In this document: positions 43,656-52,549 of the stretch, one piece after another
How the letters are laid out: every line of letters starts with the position of its first letter
Numbering within the stretch: the first letter of the stretch is position 1
Assembly: GCA_017303805.1 (NCBI GenBank)
Contig: JAFLBQ010000003.1
Span: 296,821 to 360,820 of the forward strand
Length of the DNA stretch: 64,000 nt
Source of the DNA: Cytophagales bacterium
GTDB lineage: Bacteria > Bacteroidota > Bacteroidia > Cytophagales > Cyclobacteriaceae
Direction: 5' to 3'
Notes under the pieces: generated by a model
Told to the model about the DNA's origin: nothing
Database searches by the model: none
The model's input: the letters and a program-made list of their open reading frames with translations, nothing else
Position numbers and translations under genes: made by a program

Positions 43656-43814
43656 ATGGCAAAGAAAGTAGTTGCTACCCTTAAGAAAGCCGATGGTAAG
43701 AATTACGCCAAAGTAATTCGCGCGGTTCGCTCTGAAAAAACCGGGGCTTATATCTTCAAAGAAGAGATTGTTGCATCAGACCTTGTCAAGGAAACGTTGG
43801 CAAAAAAAGGTTAA
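43656..43814 (+). CDS. DUF4295 protein, ribosome-associated
   Basis: A 52-residue basic protein (MAKKVVATLKKADGKNYAKV, AYIFKEEIVASDLV), two bases after the rpmG stop, too short for many ORF callers. It is the Bacteroidota-specific DUF4295 family, always near L28 and L33; from memory, a small Bacteroidota-specific ribosomal protein named bL38 was seen in a ribosome structure and this family is the likely match, which I cannot confirm here. Confidence 0.88.
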   Translation: MAKKVVATLKKADGKNYAKVIRAVRSEKTGAYIFKEEIVASDLVKETLAKKG

Positions 43815-43840
43815 GCCAACGCCAACAAAAAAGTTTAGGA

Positions 43841-43868
43841 AAGTCCCCTGTGAGGGACTTTTTTATTT
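43841..43868 (+). terminator. Rho-independent terminator after the L28-L33 operon
   Basis: Stem AAGTCCC / GGGACTT (43841-43847, 43854-43860), loop CTGTGA, followed by TTTTATTTT. Confidence 0.8.
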
Positions 43869-43887
43869 TACTTACTAACTTCACCGC

Positions 43888-44847
43888 ATGTCTTTTTTAT
43901 CCAACCTGTTTTCGAAAGAGAAAAAAGATAGCCTCGACAAGGGCCTTGAAAAATCGAAAGAAAGTTTTTTCGGGAAACTGGGCAAGGCCATTGCTGGTAA
44001 GACCACAGTTGATGACGAAGTGCTGGATAGCCTCGAGGAAACTTTGGTTTCGTCTGATGTGGGCATTACCACCACGCTAAAAATAATTGAACGCATTCAG
44101 GCGCGTGTGGCCCGCGATAAATACCTGGGCACAGCCGAATTGGATAAAATCCTGAAGGAAGAAATCGCTGGCCTGCTGGCTGAAAGCAACACCGGTAATT
44201 CCGATTTTGAAATTCCCAAAGAAAAAAAGCCTTACGTGCTGATGGTGGTGGGTGTAAACGGAGTAGGTAAAACTACCACCATCGGAAAGCTTTCGGCACA
44301 GTTTAAGAAAAGTGGAAAATCGGTAGTGCTGGGGGCGGCCGATACGTTTCGTGCAGCCGCAGTAGATCAGTTGAAACTTTGGGGCGAGCGTGTGGGCGTA
44401 CCTGTAATTGCAAGAGGAATGAACACCGACCCGTCTGCGGTAGCTTACGATGCTGTTGATTATGGCGCTAAGGAAAATGCCGATGTGATAATTATTGATA
44501 CAGCCGGACGGTTACACACCAAAGTAAACCTGATGGCTGAATTATCGAAAATCAAACGTGTAATGCAAAAAGTTATTCCCGATGCACCGCACGATGTAAT
44601 GTTAGTATTGGATGGAAGTACCGGGCAGAATGCGGTAATACAGGCGCGCGAGTTTACCAAAGCCACCGATGTTTCGTGTTTGGCGATTACCAAATTAGAC
44701 GGCACCGCTAAGGGCGGGGTAGTAATTGGCATAAGCGATGAGTTTAAGATACCCGTACGGTACATTGGCGTAGGTGAAAAAGTGGACGACCTACAGGTGT
44801 TTAATAAAAATGAGTTTGTGGATTCGTTGTTTAAACGAATGGGCTAG
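43888..44847 (+). CDS. ftsY: Signal recognition particle receptor FtsY
   Basis: 319-residue SRP receptor GTPase, docking ribosome-SRP complexes at the membrane. N-domain (about 25-100), then G-domain with GVNGVGKTTT (G1), DTFRAAAVDQL, DTAGR (G3), TKLDGTAKGG (G4) and the GVGEKVDDL end. As usual in Bacteroidota, the acidic A-domain is short, here a Lys/Glu-rich start with FLSNLFSKEKK. It follows the ribosomal operon but after a terminator. Confidence 0.95.
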   Translation: MSFLSNLFSKEKKDSLDKGLEKSKESFFGKLGKAIAGKTTVDDEVLDSLEETLVSSDVGITTTLKIIERIQARVARDKYLGTAELDKILKEEIAGLLAESNTGNSDFEIPKEKKPYVLMVVGVNGVGKTTTIGKLSAQFKKSGKSVVLGAADTFRAAAVDQLKLWGERVGVPVIARGMNTDPSAVAYDAVDYGAKENADVIIIDTAGRLHTKVNLMAELSKIKRVMQKVIPDAPHDVMLVLDGSTGQNAVIQAREFTKATDVSCLAITKLDGTAKGGVVIGISDEFKIPVRYIGVGEKVDDLQVFNKNEFVDSLFKRMG

Positions 44848-44861
44848 CTTAAATACATGAG

Positions 44862-45560
44862 TTAATCAGCAGAATTTTTGATGCATTTGCAAGTTGTGTT
44901 GCTTGTTTTGCAACAGGCATAATATCCATCTGAACACGTAACTGAACAAGAAGTACCAATTGGCCCGATAGTATCACCAATTGAGCATGAAGTTGCACCA
45001 GGTCCGCCCGAAGTGCAGGTTTCACTGCCTCCACCCGGGAGTTTCGATATGCTATTTGCCCTATTAAATTCCCCCAAGTAATCGAAGGCGCTTGCTTGCT
45101 CAATTCCCGTATCTATTACCCATTCGCCTTTTGTTTTAGAGAAGCCATAGCCCAAGTGCGATGAAATATTTTGTTTTCCTACCTTATCTACTATTTTTTT
45201 CAAAAGAATACCATTCTCCTTAGTATCAACGCCAATAAATATCCATTTTTTGTCGGATTTAATCAGGATTCCATTTTTAAATAATATTGATTGTTGAGAT
45301 GTTGACTTTGGGATTATTCTATCAATTTTTTCCGTCTGCAATACATATGCGGCCTGGTAAAATTGAGATTTGCTTGAAGATACCTGGAGAACTATTATCT
45401 CTTGGTTTTCAGTTGACTGAATTTTAAGAGGATTAGATTGATATACTCCTCCAACTGATTTTGACAATTCGAGCGGGTCAACAGTCGCTAATTCATTTGT
45501 ACTGTCACACGAAATATTAACGATAAAAGTTATCATTAAAATCGAAAAAATTTTTTTCAT
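44862..45560 (-). CDS. Lipoprotein with Cys-rich C-terminal module
   Basis: 232 residues from ATG 45560. The N-terminus is a lipoprotein signal (KIFSILMITFIVNISC, Cys at the cleavage site). The middle is a soluble alpha/beta domain (EIIVLQVSSSKSQFYQAA, KKWIFIGVD). After a GGGS-type joint, the last 55 residues hold eight cysteines in the pattern ETC, ATSC, GTSC, SVTC, YYACC, TTC, KC, i.e. four possible disulfides. Similar GGPG...SC...SVTC...YYACC tails appear, from memory, in other Bacteroidota secreted proteins with no assigned role. The frame opens further upstream, but the signal sequence fixes the start. AT-richer than neighbours, so perhaps accessory. Confidence 0.7.
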   Translation of the reverse strand: MKKIFSILMITFIVNISCDSTNELATVDPLELSKSVGGVYQSNPLKIQSTENQEIIVLQVSSSKSQFYQAAYVLQTEKIDRIIPKSTSQQSILFKNGILIKSDKKWIFIGVDTKENGILLKKIVDKVGKQNISSHLGYGFSKTKGEWVIDTGIEQASAFDYLGEFNRANSISKLPGGGSETCTSGGPGATSCSIGDTIGPIGTSCSVTCSDGYYACCKTSNTTCKCIKNSAD

Positions 45561-45633
45561 ACTTGATAAGTTTGCGAACGAAAACCAAATTACTTCCAAA
45601 GAAATTCTTAAACAACTAATCACTACCCTTTAA

Positions 45634-45780
45634 GGCGTAGTATTCCAAGCGAAATGTTCAGAATTTTGCATTATTCAAAAAGGAAAATCCAACCTTACCC
45701 AGTACAGTGTTTGTAATTTGCTGGAAATTGGAATTGACCTCAAAGATTTTTTAATACGTTACAAAAAGGAAAAAAACTAG
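45634..45780 (+). pseudogene. Possible remnant of a helix-turn-helix regulator
   Basis: A 48-codon frame preceded by a stop ends in QKGKSNLTQYSVCNLLEIGIDLK-like residues and a basic tail (LIRYKKEKN), recalling the second half of an Xre-type helix-turn-helix protein. No start codon or full domain is present. A weak call. Confidence 0.22.
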
Positions 45781-45799
45781 CCTTGTAAGATCTTACAAG
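45770..45799 (-). terminator. Perfect 18-bp palindrome with T tract on the minus strand
   Basis: CTTGTAAGATCTTACAAG (45782-45799) is a perfect palindrome. Read on the minus strand it lies after the DUF6048 stop and is followed by GCTAG and seven T, a plausible terminator. Confidence 0.45.
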
Positions 45800-45814
45800 T
45801 ATTAACATTTTTAC

Positions 45815-46483
45815 TCAGTGCCTCTCAAACGGCACCCGCCAAAACACCTGGTAGTTAAAGCCCCAATACAAGCCTTTAAAAGGCAATCCATAGCCAGGAA
45901 TATCATACGAATCGAAGGCTGAGGTACCGCTGGTATGCGGCAAAAATTTCATGCGGGCCGTGTAGCCCATCCAAAAGCCACGCCATACTTTTACCCGTAA
46001 GCCAGTTGTTAATTCGGCCCAGCCAGCCCGGGCACCCGCATTAGAAAGTGTTTGCTGAACCACGGGGAAAAGATCGGGAGTAAGGGTATAACTAACCTGT
46101 TCGCTGTACGAAGCACGGCCATACCGAAACCCTATAAAGAACATATTTTTATCAGGGTCTTTCAACAGGAAGTTGATATCCATACCAATGCGTGCATAGC
46201 GACCGCTGTTAGTGTACATTCCATTTACGAGCGGCTGCTTCCGTTTCCAGGAGCCTAACTCTACAACCGGATAAAAACGACCCAGATCTATATCGGCATT
46301 CAACTCCCATCCCGTTAAGGGCACGCGGGCTATTGTTTTTCCAAGCGCAATTAAATCGGTGCCTACCCGTAAACCTGTGGGCTTTCGAAATCCACGCAGT
46401 GAATCAGCCGGCTGACTGTAGGCGGCCAGAGTTACCAGTAGCAATAAACTACTCCATCCTGATCTTAACATTGATGCCGCCAT
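45815..46483 (-). CDS. DUF6048 family outer-membrane-type protein
   Basis: 222 residues with a signal peptide (LLLLVTLAAYSQ) and a series of amphipathic strands ending in an aromatic residue (GFNYQVFWRVPFERH), suggesting a small outer-membrane beta-barrel. This fits the DUF6048 family of Bacteroidota. Its start overlaps the 3' end of the DUF6452 gene by 35 bases; the two families are regularly paired. Function unknown. Confidence 0.82.
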   Translation of the reverse strand: MAASMLRSGWSSLLLLVTLAAYSQPADSLRGFRKPTGLRVGTDLIALGKTIARVPLTGWELNADIDLGRFYPVVELGSWKRKQPLVNGMYTNSGRYARIGMDINFLLKDPDKNMFFIGFRYGRASYSEQVSYTLTPDLFPVVQQTLSNAGARAGWAELTTGLRVKVWRGFWMGYTARMKFLPHTSGTSAFDSYDIPGYGLPFKGLYWGFNYQVFWRVPFERH

Positions 46484-46889
46484 TGGTTGTTAATCGGGGG
46501 TTGGAAATAGTTACTTGTGCAAACGTGGTGGTGGTAAGTTGTAAATCATTGAGGTAAGCCAGGGCACCACAGTCTTTGGAAACCACCTGGGTTTCTACCT
46601 GATAGGTTAATGCAAGGGTGTGCATTTGCGTACCCATGTAAAATGTAATCAGCACTTCGGTTGCCTGCGGATTTAGCGGTAACTGAAAAGTTTGCAGCCC
46701 TGTTTCGGGAATCAGATAGGCGTTTAAACCCGAAATGGCTATTGAATCAACTGCCACTGTAACCAGTGTGCCGCTGGTGTTGTAAAAGCCCATGGCCACC
46801 TTGCTGGTAGAGGTGTCAAAACAATCGGGCCCCGAAAGACAACCCCACAACCCGGCGACTAAAATCCAACAGAACCGAACGATTTTCAA
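46449..46889 (-). CDS. DUF6452 family lipoprotein
   Basis: About 146 residues. N-terminus KIVRFCWILVAGLWGC is a lipoprotein signal with Cys at the expected site; the rest is a beta-sandwich-like domain (LNAYLIPETGLQTFQLPLN, TEVLITFYMG). This is the DUF6452 family, paired with DUF6048, so a lipoprotein plus barrel pair at the outer membrane is likely. Both possible starts are TTG; 46889 is chosen because 46895 would lie only about 12 bases from the promoter box. Confidence 0.78.
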   Translation of the reverse strand: MKIVRFCWILVAGLWGCLSGPDCFDTSTSKVAMGFYNTSGTLVTVAVDSIAISGLNAYLIPETGLQTFQLPLNPQATEVLITFYMGTQMHTLALTYQVETQVVSKDCGALAYLNDLQLTTTTFAQVTISNPRLTTNGGINVKIRME

Positions 46890-46906
46890 ATACAATAAGT
46901 TTGCTG

Positions 46907-46914
46907 CAAATATA
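46907..46914 (-). promoter_or_regulatory. Bacteroidota -7 box of the DUF6452-DUF6048 pair
   Basis: On the minus strand TATATTTG, a full TAnnTTTG match, ending 17 bases before the TTG start at 46889. Confidence 0.55.
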
Positions 46915-46952
46915 CCTTGCCTTCGTCAAACTTAAGTGCATGAAGCATTTCG

Positions 46953-46960
46953 TATTTTTG
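46953..46960 (+). promoter_or_regulatory. Bacteroidota -7 box of rimO
   Basis: TATTTTTG fits TAnnTTTG and ends 17 bases before the GTG start of rimO. Together with the box at 46907 it forms a short divergent promoter region. Confidence 0.5.
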
Positions 46961-46977
46961 CAGGCTAATTATCGATT

Positions 46978-48288
46978 GTGAAAACCAAAGGCTCAAAAAA
47001 GACCAAAGTAAACATTGTAACCCTGGGATGTTCCAAAAACCTGGTGGATTCGGAAGTGCTTTTAACCCAACTTCGTGGAAACGGAATTGATACCACCCAC
47101 GAATCGAAAAAAGACGATGCCAACATTGTAGTAATAAACACCTGCGGCTTTATCGATAATGCAAAGCAAGAATCGATTGATACCATTTTACGGTATGTAG
47201 ATGCCAAAGAAGAAGGCATTGTGGAAAAAGTGTATGTAACGGGCTGCCTTTCGGAACGCTATAAAGATGATTTACAAAAAGAAATCCCGGATGTGGATGC
47301 CTGGTTTGGTACCCGCGATTTATCGCGCCTGCTAAAACAACTCAATGCCAATTACAAACACGAATTGGTGGGCGAGCGGATTCTTACCAACCCCAGCCAC
47401 TTTGCTTATCTAAAAATTTCTGAAGGGTGCGACAGGCCCTGTTCGTTTTGTGCCATTCCACTCATGCGGGGCAAACACATTTCTAAGCCCATGGAGGAAT
47501 TGGTATTGGAGGCAAAGAACCTTGCCAAAAAAGGAACGAAGGAATTGCTGCTGATTGCGCAAGATTCTACGTACTATGGGCTAGACTTATATAAAAAACG
47601 AAACCTGGCCGAACTACTGAAACGCCTTTCTGATGTGGAAGGTATTGACTGGATACGGCTGCACTATGCATTTCCAACCGGCTTTCCTTTAGATGTACTG
47701 GAGGTAATGGCTACCCGACCCAACATTTGCAATTACCTGGACATTCCGTTGCAACACGGCAGCACGCGCATGTTACAGTTGATGAAGCGCGGCACCACAC
47801 GCGAAAAAACAGAAGCGTTGTTACAAACCATTCGCGAAAAAGTGCCGGGCATTGCCATTCGTACTACTTTTATTGCGGGCCACCCGGGCGAAACCGAGGC
47901 CGAGTTTGAAGAGATGCTGAAGTTTGTTGAAACTTCGCGCTTCGACCGGTTGGGTGTGTTCGCCTACTCGCACGAAGAAAATACCCACGCCCACTCAATG
48001 CCAGACGATGTGCCCGCAGCCACAAAACAAGAACGCGTGGATCGCCTGATGGATTTGCAACAAGGTATTTCGCTTGAATTAAATCAAGCAAAGGTTGGTA
48101 ACATCTATAAGGTGTTGATTGATCGCAAAGAGGGCGGCAACTTTTATGGCCGCACCGAATTCGATTCGCCCGAAGTAGATAACGAAGTGATTCTTGATGC
48201 TAGCAAAAACTATTTGCGCATTGGCGATTTTGTTACTGCCAAGATTGCAGCCGCCAGCGAATTTGATTTGATTGGCGAACCGGTTTAA
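46978..48288 (+). CDS. rimO: Ribosomal protein S12 methylthiotransferase
   Basis: RimO adds a methylthio group to an aspartate of ribosomal protein S12. The 436-residue protein has the UPF0004 domain cysteines (TLGCSKNLVDSE, NTCGFID, VTGCLSERY), the radical-SAM cluster EGCDRPCSFCAIP, and a C-terminal TRAM domain (GNIYKVLIDRKEGGNFYGRT). The GCSKNLVDSE motif separates it from MiaB. Start is GTG 46978, supported by the nearby promoter box. Confidence 0.95.
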   Translation: MKTKGSKKTKVNIVTLGCSKNLVDSEVLLTQLRGNGIDTTHESKKDDANIVVINTCGFIDNAKQESIDTILRYVDAKEEGIVEKVYVTGCLSERYKDDLQKEIPDVDAWFGTRDLSRLLKQLNANYKHELVGERILTNPSHFAYLKISEGCDRPCSFCAIPLMRGKHISKPMEELVLEAKNLAKKGTKELLLIAQDSTYYGLDLYKKRNLAELLKRLSDVEGIDWIRLHYAFPTGFPLDVLEVMATRPNICNYLDIPLQHGSTRMLQLMKRGTTREKTEALLQTIREKVPGIAIRTTFIAGHPGETEAEFEEMLKFVETSRFDRLGVFAYSHEENTHAHSMPDDVPAATKQERVDRLMDLQQGISLELNQAKVGNIYKVLIDRKEGGNFYGRTEFDSPEVDNEVILDASKNYLRIGDFVTAKIAAASEFDLIGEPV

Positions 48289-48387
48289 CACGATTTTAAC
48301 AAACGTGCTACTCCATAATTTTTAATTACGAACTTTATTAAAAAATAGACGTTATTCGGGATATGTTTTCACACACCTGTTGTTAGT

Positions 48388-49953
48388 ATGCGCATTCAGA
48401 AACTGGAACTGGCCGATACGCAAGCCTTCTCTACTTTTTTTCTCGATTACATTCATGAAAAAGAAATTCTAAAGCCGTTCTATTCGCTTTATCCGCGCAT
48501 CGAAAATTTTAAAACCCAGATAGAAACCAAAGCCCAATCGTTTCCGCAAACCAACCGAAATATTTTAACTGCTGTATTGCTGGAACAATACAAGGAACTT
48601 AAGGTATCCAATGCCACACAACATAACATTGCATCGCTTAAAAGTGAAACCACATTTACTGTTACCACCGGCCATCAATTAAATATTTTTACGGGGCCGC
48701 TTTACTTCGTGTACAAAATTGTAACAGTACTAAACGCCTGTAAAAAATTAAAGCAACAGTTTCCCGCTTACCATTTTGTGCCGGTATATTGGATGGCTTC
48801 AGAAGATCATGATTATGAAGAGATAAAATATTTTCGGGCTGCCGGAAAAAAATACATTTGGGAAACCGATCAGACAGGTGCAGTAGGTCGCTTCAATCCT
48901 AAATCTATTGAAAAACTGTTCGATCAGGTTGCTGGTGATATTTCTGTCTTTAAGAATGCGTATTCCAAAAACAAAACCTTAAGTAGCGCGGTAAGGCAGT
49001 ATGTAAACGATCTGTTTGGCAAGGAGGGATTAGTGGTGATTGATGCCGATGCTCCTGAACTAAAAAAGCTGCTTATACCGGTAATGAAAGCCGATATACT
49101 CGATGCCACTCCGGCCACCTTGGTTAATCAAACCAATCAGCAGTTGGAAAAATCGGGGTATCATCCCCAGGTAAATGCCCGCGACATAAATTTTTTTTAT
49201 TTAAAAGACTCCCTTCGCAGCCGGATCGAAAAACGTGGGGAAGTTTTTCAGGTGCTGGATTCAAAGATTTCATTTACGGTTGATCAACTAGTTGCACAAA
49301 TTGAAAACAACCCGGAAGAGTTTAGTCCGAATGTAATTCTGCGCCCGCTTTACCAGGAATTGATTTTGCCCAACCTGGCTTACATTGGGGGTCCGGCAGA
49401 GTTGGTGTATTGGCTCGAACTCAAAAAAGTATTTGATCATTTTAAACAACCTTTTCCCATTTTAATGCCGCGCAACTTTGCGTTGGTGGTTGATGCCCCC
49501 ACAACCAGGAAGATGATTAAAACCGGTATCGATTTAAAAATGTACTTCGCGCAAAAGAATTTTATTTTTAACCATTGGACGCTGCAAAATTCTACCCAAG
49601 AACTTACGCTAGGCAAAGAAATAGAGCAGGCCACTGCGTTGTTTAAAAATCTGCAAGCGCGGGCTACTTCAATAGACCCTACGCTTTCGCAGTTTGTAGG
49701 AGCACAGGCTCAGCGCACCGCCTATGCACTTAGCCGGATAGAACAAAAAATGCTGCGGGCAGAAAAACGGAAGCACGCAGAAAAACTACAACAAATTGAG
49801 GCCGTTAAAGATGCGCTGTTTCCGAATGGAAATTTACAAGAACGCACCGACAACCTGTTAAATTTTTATCCGGCTGATCCTTCCTTTATTCAACACTTGC
49901 TTACGCATTTCGATCCGTTTGATTTTCGCTTTCATACGCTGAGCTATGAATAA
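48388..49953 (+). CDS. bshC: Bacillithiol biosynthesis cysteine-adding enzyme BshC
   Basis: BshC is the last enzyme of bacillithiol synthesis, joining cysteine to glucosaminyl-malate. The 521-residue protein carries TTGHQLNIFTGPLYFVYKIV, a nucleotide-binding-like motif, VPVYWMASEDHDYEEI, and NLAYIGGPAELVYWLE, plus a long C-terminal coiled coil (about 420-480). It shows that this organism uses bacillithiol. It overlaps the next gene by 8 bases. Confidence 0.94.
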   Translation: MRIQKLELADTQAFSTFFLDYIHEKEILKPFYSLYPRIENFKTQIETKAQSFPQTNRNILTAVLLEQYKELKVSNATQHNIASLKSETTFTVTTGHQLNIFTGPLYFVYKIVTVLNACKKLKQQFPAYHFVPVYWMASEDHDYEEIKYFRAAGKKYIWETDQTGAVGRFNPKSIEKLFDQVAGDISVFKNAYSKNKTLSSAVRQYVNDLFGKEGLVVIDADAPELKKLLIPVMKADILDATPATLVNQTNQQLEKSGYHPQVNARDINFFYLKDSLRSRIEKRGEVFQVLDSKISFTVDQLVAQIENNPEEFSPNVILRPLYQELILPNLAYIGGPAELVYWLELKKVFDHFKQPFPILMPRNFALVVDAPTTRKMIKTGIDLKMYFAQKNFIFNHWTLQNSTQELTLGKEIEQATALFKNLQARATSIDPTLSQFVGAQAQRTAYALSRIEQKMLRAEKRKHAEKLQQIEAVKDALFPNGNLQERTDNLLNFYPADPSFIQHLLTHFDPFDFRFHTLSYE

Positions 49954-50521
49954 GGCTGAGCTACGAAAAATCTATCTGCAAAAGAGGCAGGCGCTCTCCG
50001 AAGCGGAATATGCGCAGCTAAATTTTCAGCTCTATCAACAATTCTTTGCCCACATCGATCTTTCATTCGTAAAAGTCATTCACACTTTTCTCCCGCTTTC
50101 GTCCAAACACGAACCTGACACCTGGTTAATCATCGACCGGCTGCGCAGAGAATTTCCACATATCCGAATCTCCATTCCCAAAACAAAGCCTGAAAGCAAC
50201 GAACTCGAAAATTTTTACTTTGAAGGCCTGCATCAATTGGTTACCAACGCGTGGGGCATTCCGGAGCCACGGCAAGGCATACCAACCGAAACCGAAAGGA
50301 TTGACCTGGTACTAGTTCCTCTATTGACATTTGATAAGGCCGGGCATCGTGTGGGGTATGGCAAAGGTTTTTACGATCGGTTTTTAAAGCAATGCCGACC
50401 TGCCTGCCTCAAGGTGGGGCTATCGCTTTTTGATGTGGAAGAAAATCTGATTGATACAACCGACTTTGATGTGCCCTTGGATTCGTGCATTACTCCGGCC
50501 GGAATAATCAACTTTGCATAG
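49946..50521 (+). CDS. 5-formyltetrahydrofolate cyclo-ligase
   Basis: 191 residues. Converts 5-formyl-THF to 5,10-methenyl-THF with ATP. The family motif RVGYGKGFYDRFL is present near residue 132, with a basic ATP-site N-terminus (KAELRKIYLQKRQAL) and LVLVPLLTFDKAG. Overlaps bshC by 8 bases and the convergent EamA gene by 14 bases. Confidence 0.93.
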   Translation: MNKAELRKIYLQKRQALSEAEYAQLNFQLYQQFFAHIDLSFVKVIHTFLPLSSKHEPDTWLIIDRLRREFPHIRISIPKTKPESNELENFYFEGLHQLVTNAWGIPEPRQGIPTETERIDLVLVPLLTFDKAGHRVGYGKGFYDRFLKQCRPACLKVGLSLFDVEENLIDTTDFDVPLDSCITPAGIINFA

Positions 50522-51422
50522 CAGACGAAGCCAAGCGGCTTCTTAACTTTTGCAGATTGGGGTAATTGAACACGACCAACGCTACCACAATAATGGCATA
50601 CCCAATAGCTTGCAAGGCAGTAATGGTTTCTCCAAAAACCAGAAAGGCAATTACAAAATTCATAAGCGGATTTATGTAGAGCAGTATGCCCACGGTAGTA
50701 GAATTAATTCCATTGAGTGCGTAAAGATTAAGAAACAACGGCAACACCGTAAACACTCCGGCCACACCCACAATTATTCCATAAAAATGAACCGTGTGTG
50801 GCACCACATTTACCAGCACAGGAAAGGCAACCGAAAGTACAAGCAAGGCAAACACCATCTGCACAAACAATACCGACAGGCGATCGAACCCGTTGCTGCT
50901 GCGTTGCGAAATAAGATAGAGGGCATACGATAATGCCACCGCAAAACTATAACCTAACTCGGCTACCGAGTTTAGTGCGAGTAAAACACAACTGATTATG
51001 CATAACACAACAGCCACCCATTGCCCTTGCGAAAGTTTTTCTTTAAGAATAAAATTTCCGAGCACAGCTGTAAGTACCGGACAAATAAAATACGAGAACG
51101 AAGCGGTTTTAATGTTGATGGCATTGATGACGTAAATAAAGATGAGCCAGTTTACAATTAACAACGCGCCCCCGCCTAAAACCAATGCTAACAATTTCTT
51201 GCGCTGGAGTATTGTAAATGATTTAAACCGTGCCACATCCTGCTTTAGTTTGTGCCTGCGCAAGCCCAACAAAATCACGAGCAAAATAATAACCGATGCC
51301 GCAATCCGGAAGTACAGAATCTCGCCCGCAGTGTAAGCCTTTAACGCCCGCAGCGGCAGCGAGAAAAACCCCCACACCACAAATGCCGAAACCGCTGCCG
51401 CATAATGTTTACGAGTATCCAT
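50508..51422 (-). CDS. EamA/RarD-type drug-metabolite transporter
   Basis: 304 residues with ten membrane helices in two five-helix repeats, as in the DMT superfamily. The N-terminal YAAAVSAFVVWGFFSLPLRAL and first-repeat end LKEKLSQGQWVAVVLC place it near the RarD branch. Substrate unknown. ATG 51422 (MDTRKHY) precedes the first helix; the frame opens to 51476. Minus-strand neighbour is the agmatine deiminase. Confidence 0.88.
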   Translation of the reverse strand: MDTRKHYAAAVSAFVVWGFFSLPLRALKAYTAGEILYFRIAASVIILLVILLGLRRHKLKQDVARFKSFTILQRKKLLALVLGGGALLIVNWLIFIYVINAINIKTASFSYFICPVLTAVLGNFILKEKLSQGQWVAVVLCIISCVLLALNSVAELGYSFAVALSYALYLISQRSSNGFDRLSVLFVQMVFALLVLSVAFPVLVNVVPHTVHFYGIIVGVAGVFTVLPLFLNLYALNGINSTTVGILLYINPLMNFVIAFLVFGETITALQAIGYAIIVVALVVFNYPNLQKLRSRLASSAMQS

Positions 51423-51506
51423 AACCGGCCGCGAAGATAGAGAATGCCAAAGCGGCCAAACCAAACCCGGCAACAAAAATTAATTCACTCGATTTCGGTA
51501 CAGTGC

Positions 51507-52544
51507 TTATACCTCCGGCTCTTGCTGGCTCAGGCAATGGAACGACCCCAAGCCCCAGATAATGTCTGTAGAATCGATTCCTATTACCCTTCGGTCTCTA
51601 AAGCAAGACTGTAGAATGTCAAGAGCACGGTCATCATACTTATCGCGGAAAGTAGGAACTACTACATACTTATTGGCAATGTAAAAGTTTGCGTACGAGG
51701 CCGGCAAGCGCTGGTCTTCATAGATTACCGGTGCCGGCATAGGCAATTCCACAATGTTCATCTGCTTTCCATTCTCCAACCGAAGTTTGGTTAACGCGTT
51801 CAGGTTGTCTTGCAGAATTTCGTAGTTCGCATCGGTTTTGTTTTCCTCTACAATAGTTACTACGGTGTCTTCATTCACAAACCGGGTAAGGTCATCGATG
51901 TGGCCATCGGTATCATCGCCAATAATACCATCGCCTAACCACAGAATGTGGTCCACGCCATAATAATCGATCAGGTATTTTTCAATTTGTTCTTGGTTAA
52001 GATGCGGGTTACGATTCTCATTCAGCAAACAGGCCCGCGTAGTTAACAACGTGCCCTTTCCATTAAATTCCACCGAGCCGCCTTCCATTACAATGCCCGG
52101 CTCTACTACCGGAATGTGGTACTGGTTAGCAATCAAAGTGGGGATTACATCATCTAAATCAAACGGTGGATACTTACCACCCCAGGCATTGTAGCCCCAA
52201 TCTACAATCATTTTCTTTTTCTCTTTGGGGTTGATTAAAAACGCTGGGCCATGATCGCGGCACCACGCATCGTTGGTAGGATGTATAAAGAATTGAACGC
52301 TTTTTAAGTCCGCACCAGCTTCGTTCAGGTGGCCTGTAGCCTTTTTAATCATCGCATCGTTTGCCACGTTAATGTTTACCCGTTCTCCTTCGGCCACGCG
52401 CTTGATAAACTCTGCATAGCGCGGATAAATAGTTTCAATTTTACCGGGCCACGATGCTTCTTTATGCGGCCAGCTTAACCATGTTGCCGTGTGTTTGGCA
52501 AATTCGGCCGGGAAGTGAAATCCGAGTTGTTTGGGTGTTTTCAT
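51507..52544 (-). CDS. aguA: Agmatine deiminase
   Basis: Hydrolyses agmatine to N-carbamoylputrescine and ammonia, step one of the two-step route to putrescine. The 345-residue pentein-fold protein has TNDAWCRDHGP with the substrate-binding Asp, WGYNAWGGKYPPFDLDD, VMEGGSVEFNGKG with the catalytic Glu, DDTDGHIDD with the catalytic His, and the nucleophile Cys in GLGSFHCLSQQEP. Note GLGS instead of the more usual GGGN before the Cys. The next gene upstream is the amidase of step two, across a heptad-repeat spacer. Confidence 0.93.
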   Translation of the reverse strand: MKTPKQLGFHFPAEFAKHTATWLSWPHKEASWPGKIETIYPRYAEFIKRVAEGERVNINVANDAMIKKATGHLNEAGADLKSVQFFIHPTNDAWCRDHGPAFLINPKEKKKMIVDWGYNAWGGKYPPFDLDDVIPTLIANQYHIPVVEPGIVMEGGSVEFNGKGTLLTTRACLLNENRNPHLNQEQIEKYLIDYYGVDHILWLGDGIIGDDTDGHIDDLTRFVNEDTVVTIVEENKTDANYEILQDNLNALTKLRLENGKQMNIVELPMPAPVIYEDQRLPASYANFYIANKYVVVPTFRDKYDDRALDILQSCFRDRRVIGIDSTDIIWGLGSFHCLSQQEPEV

Positions 52545-52549
52545 TTTTA

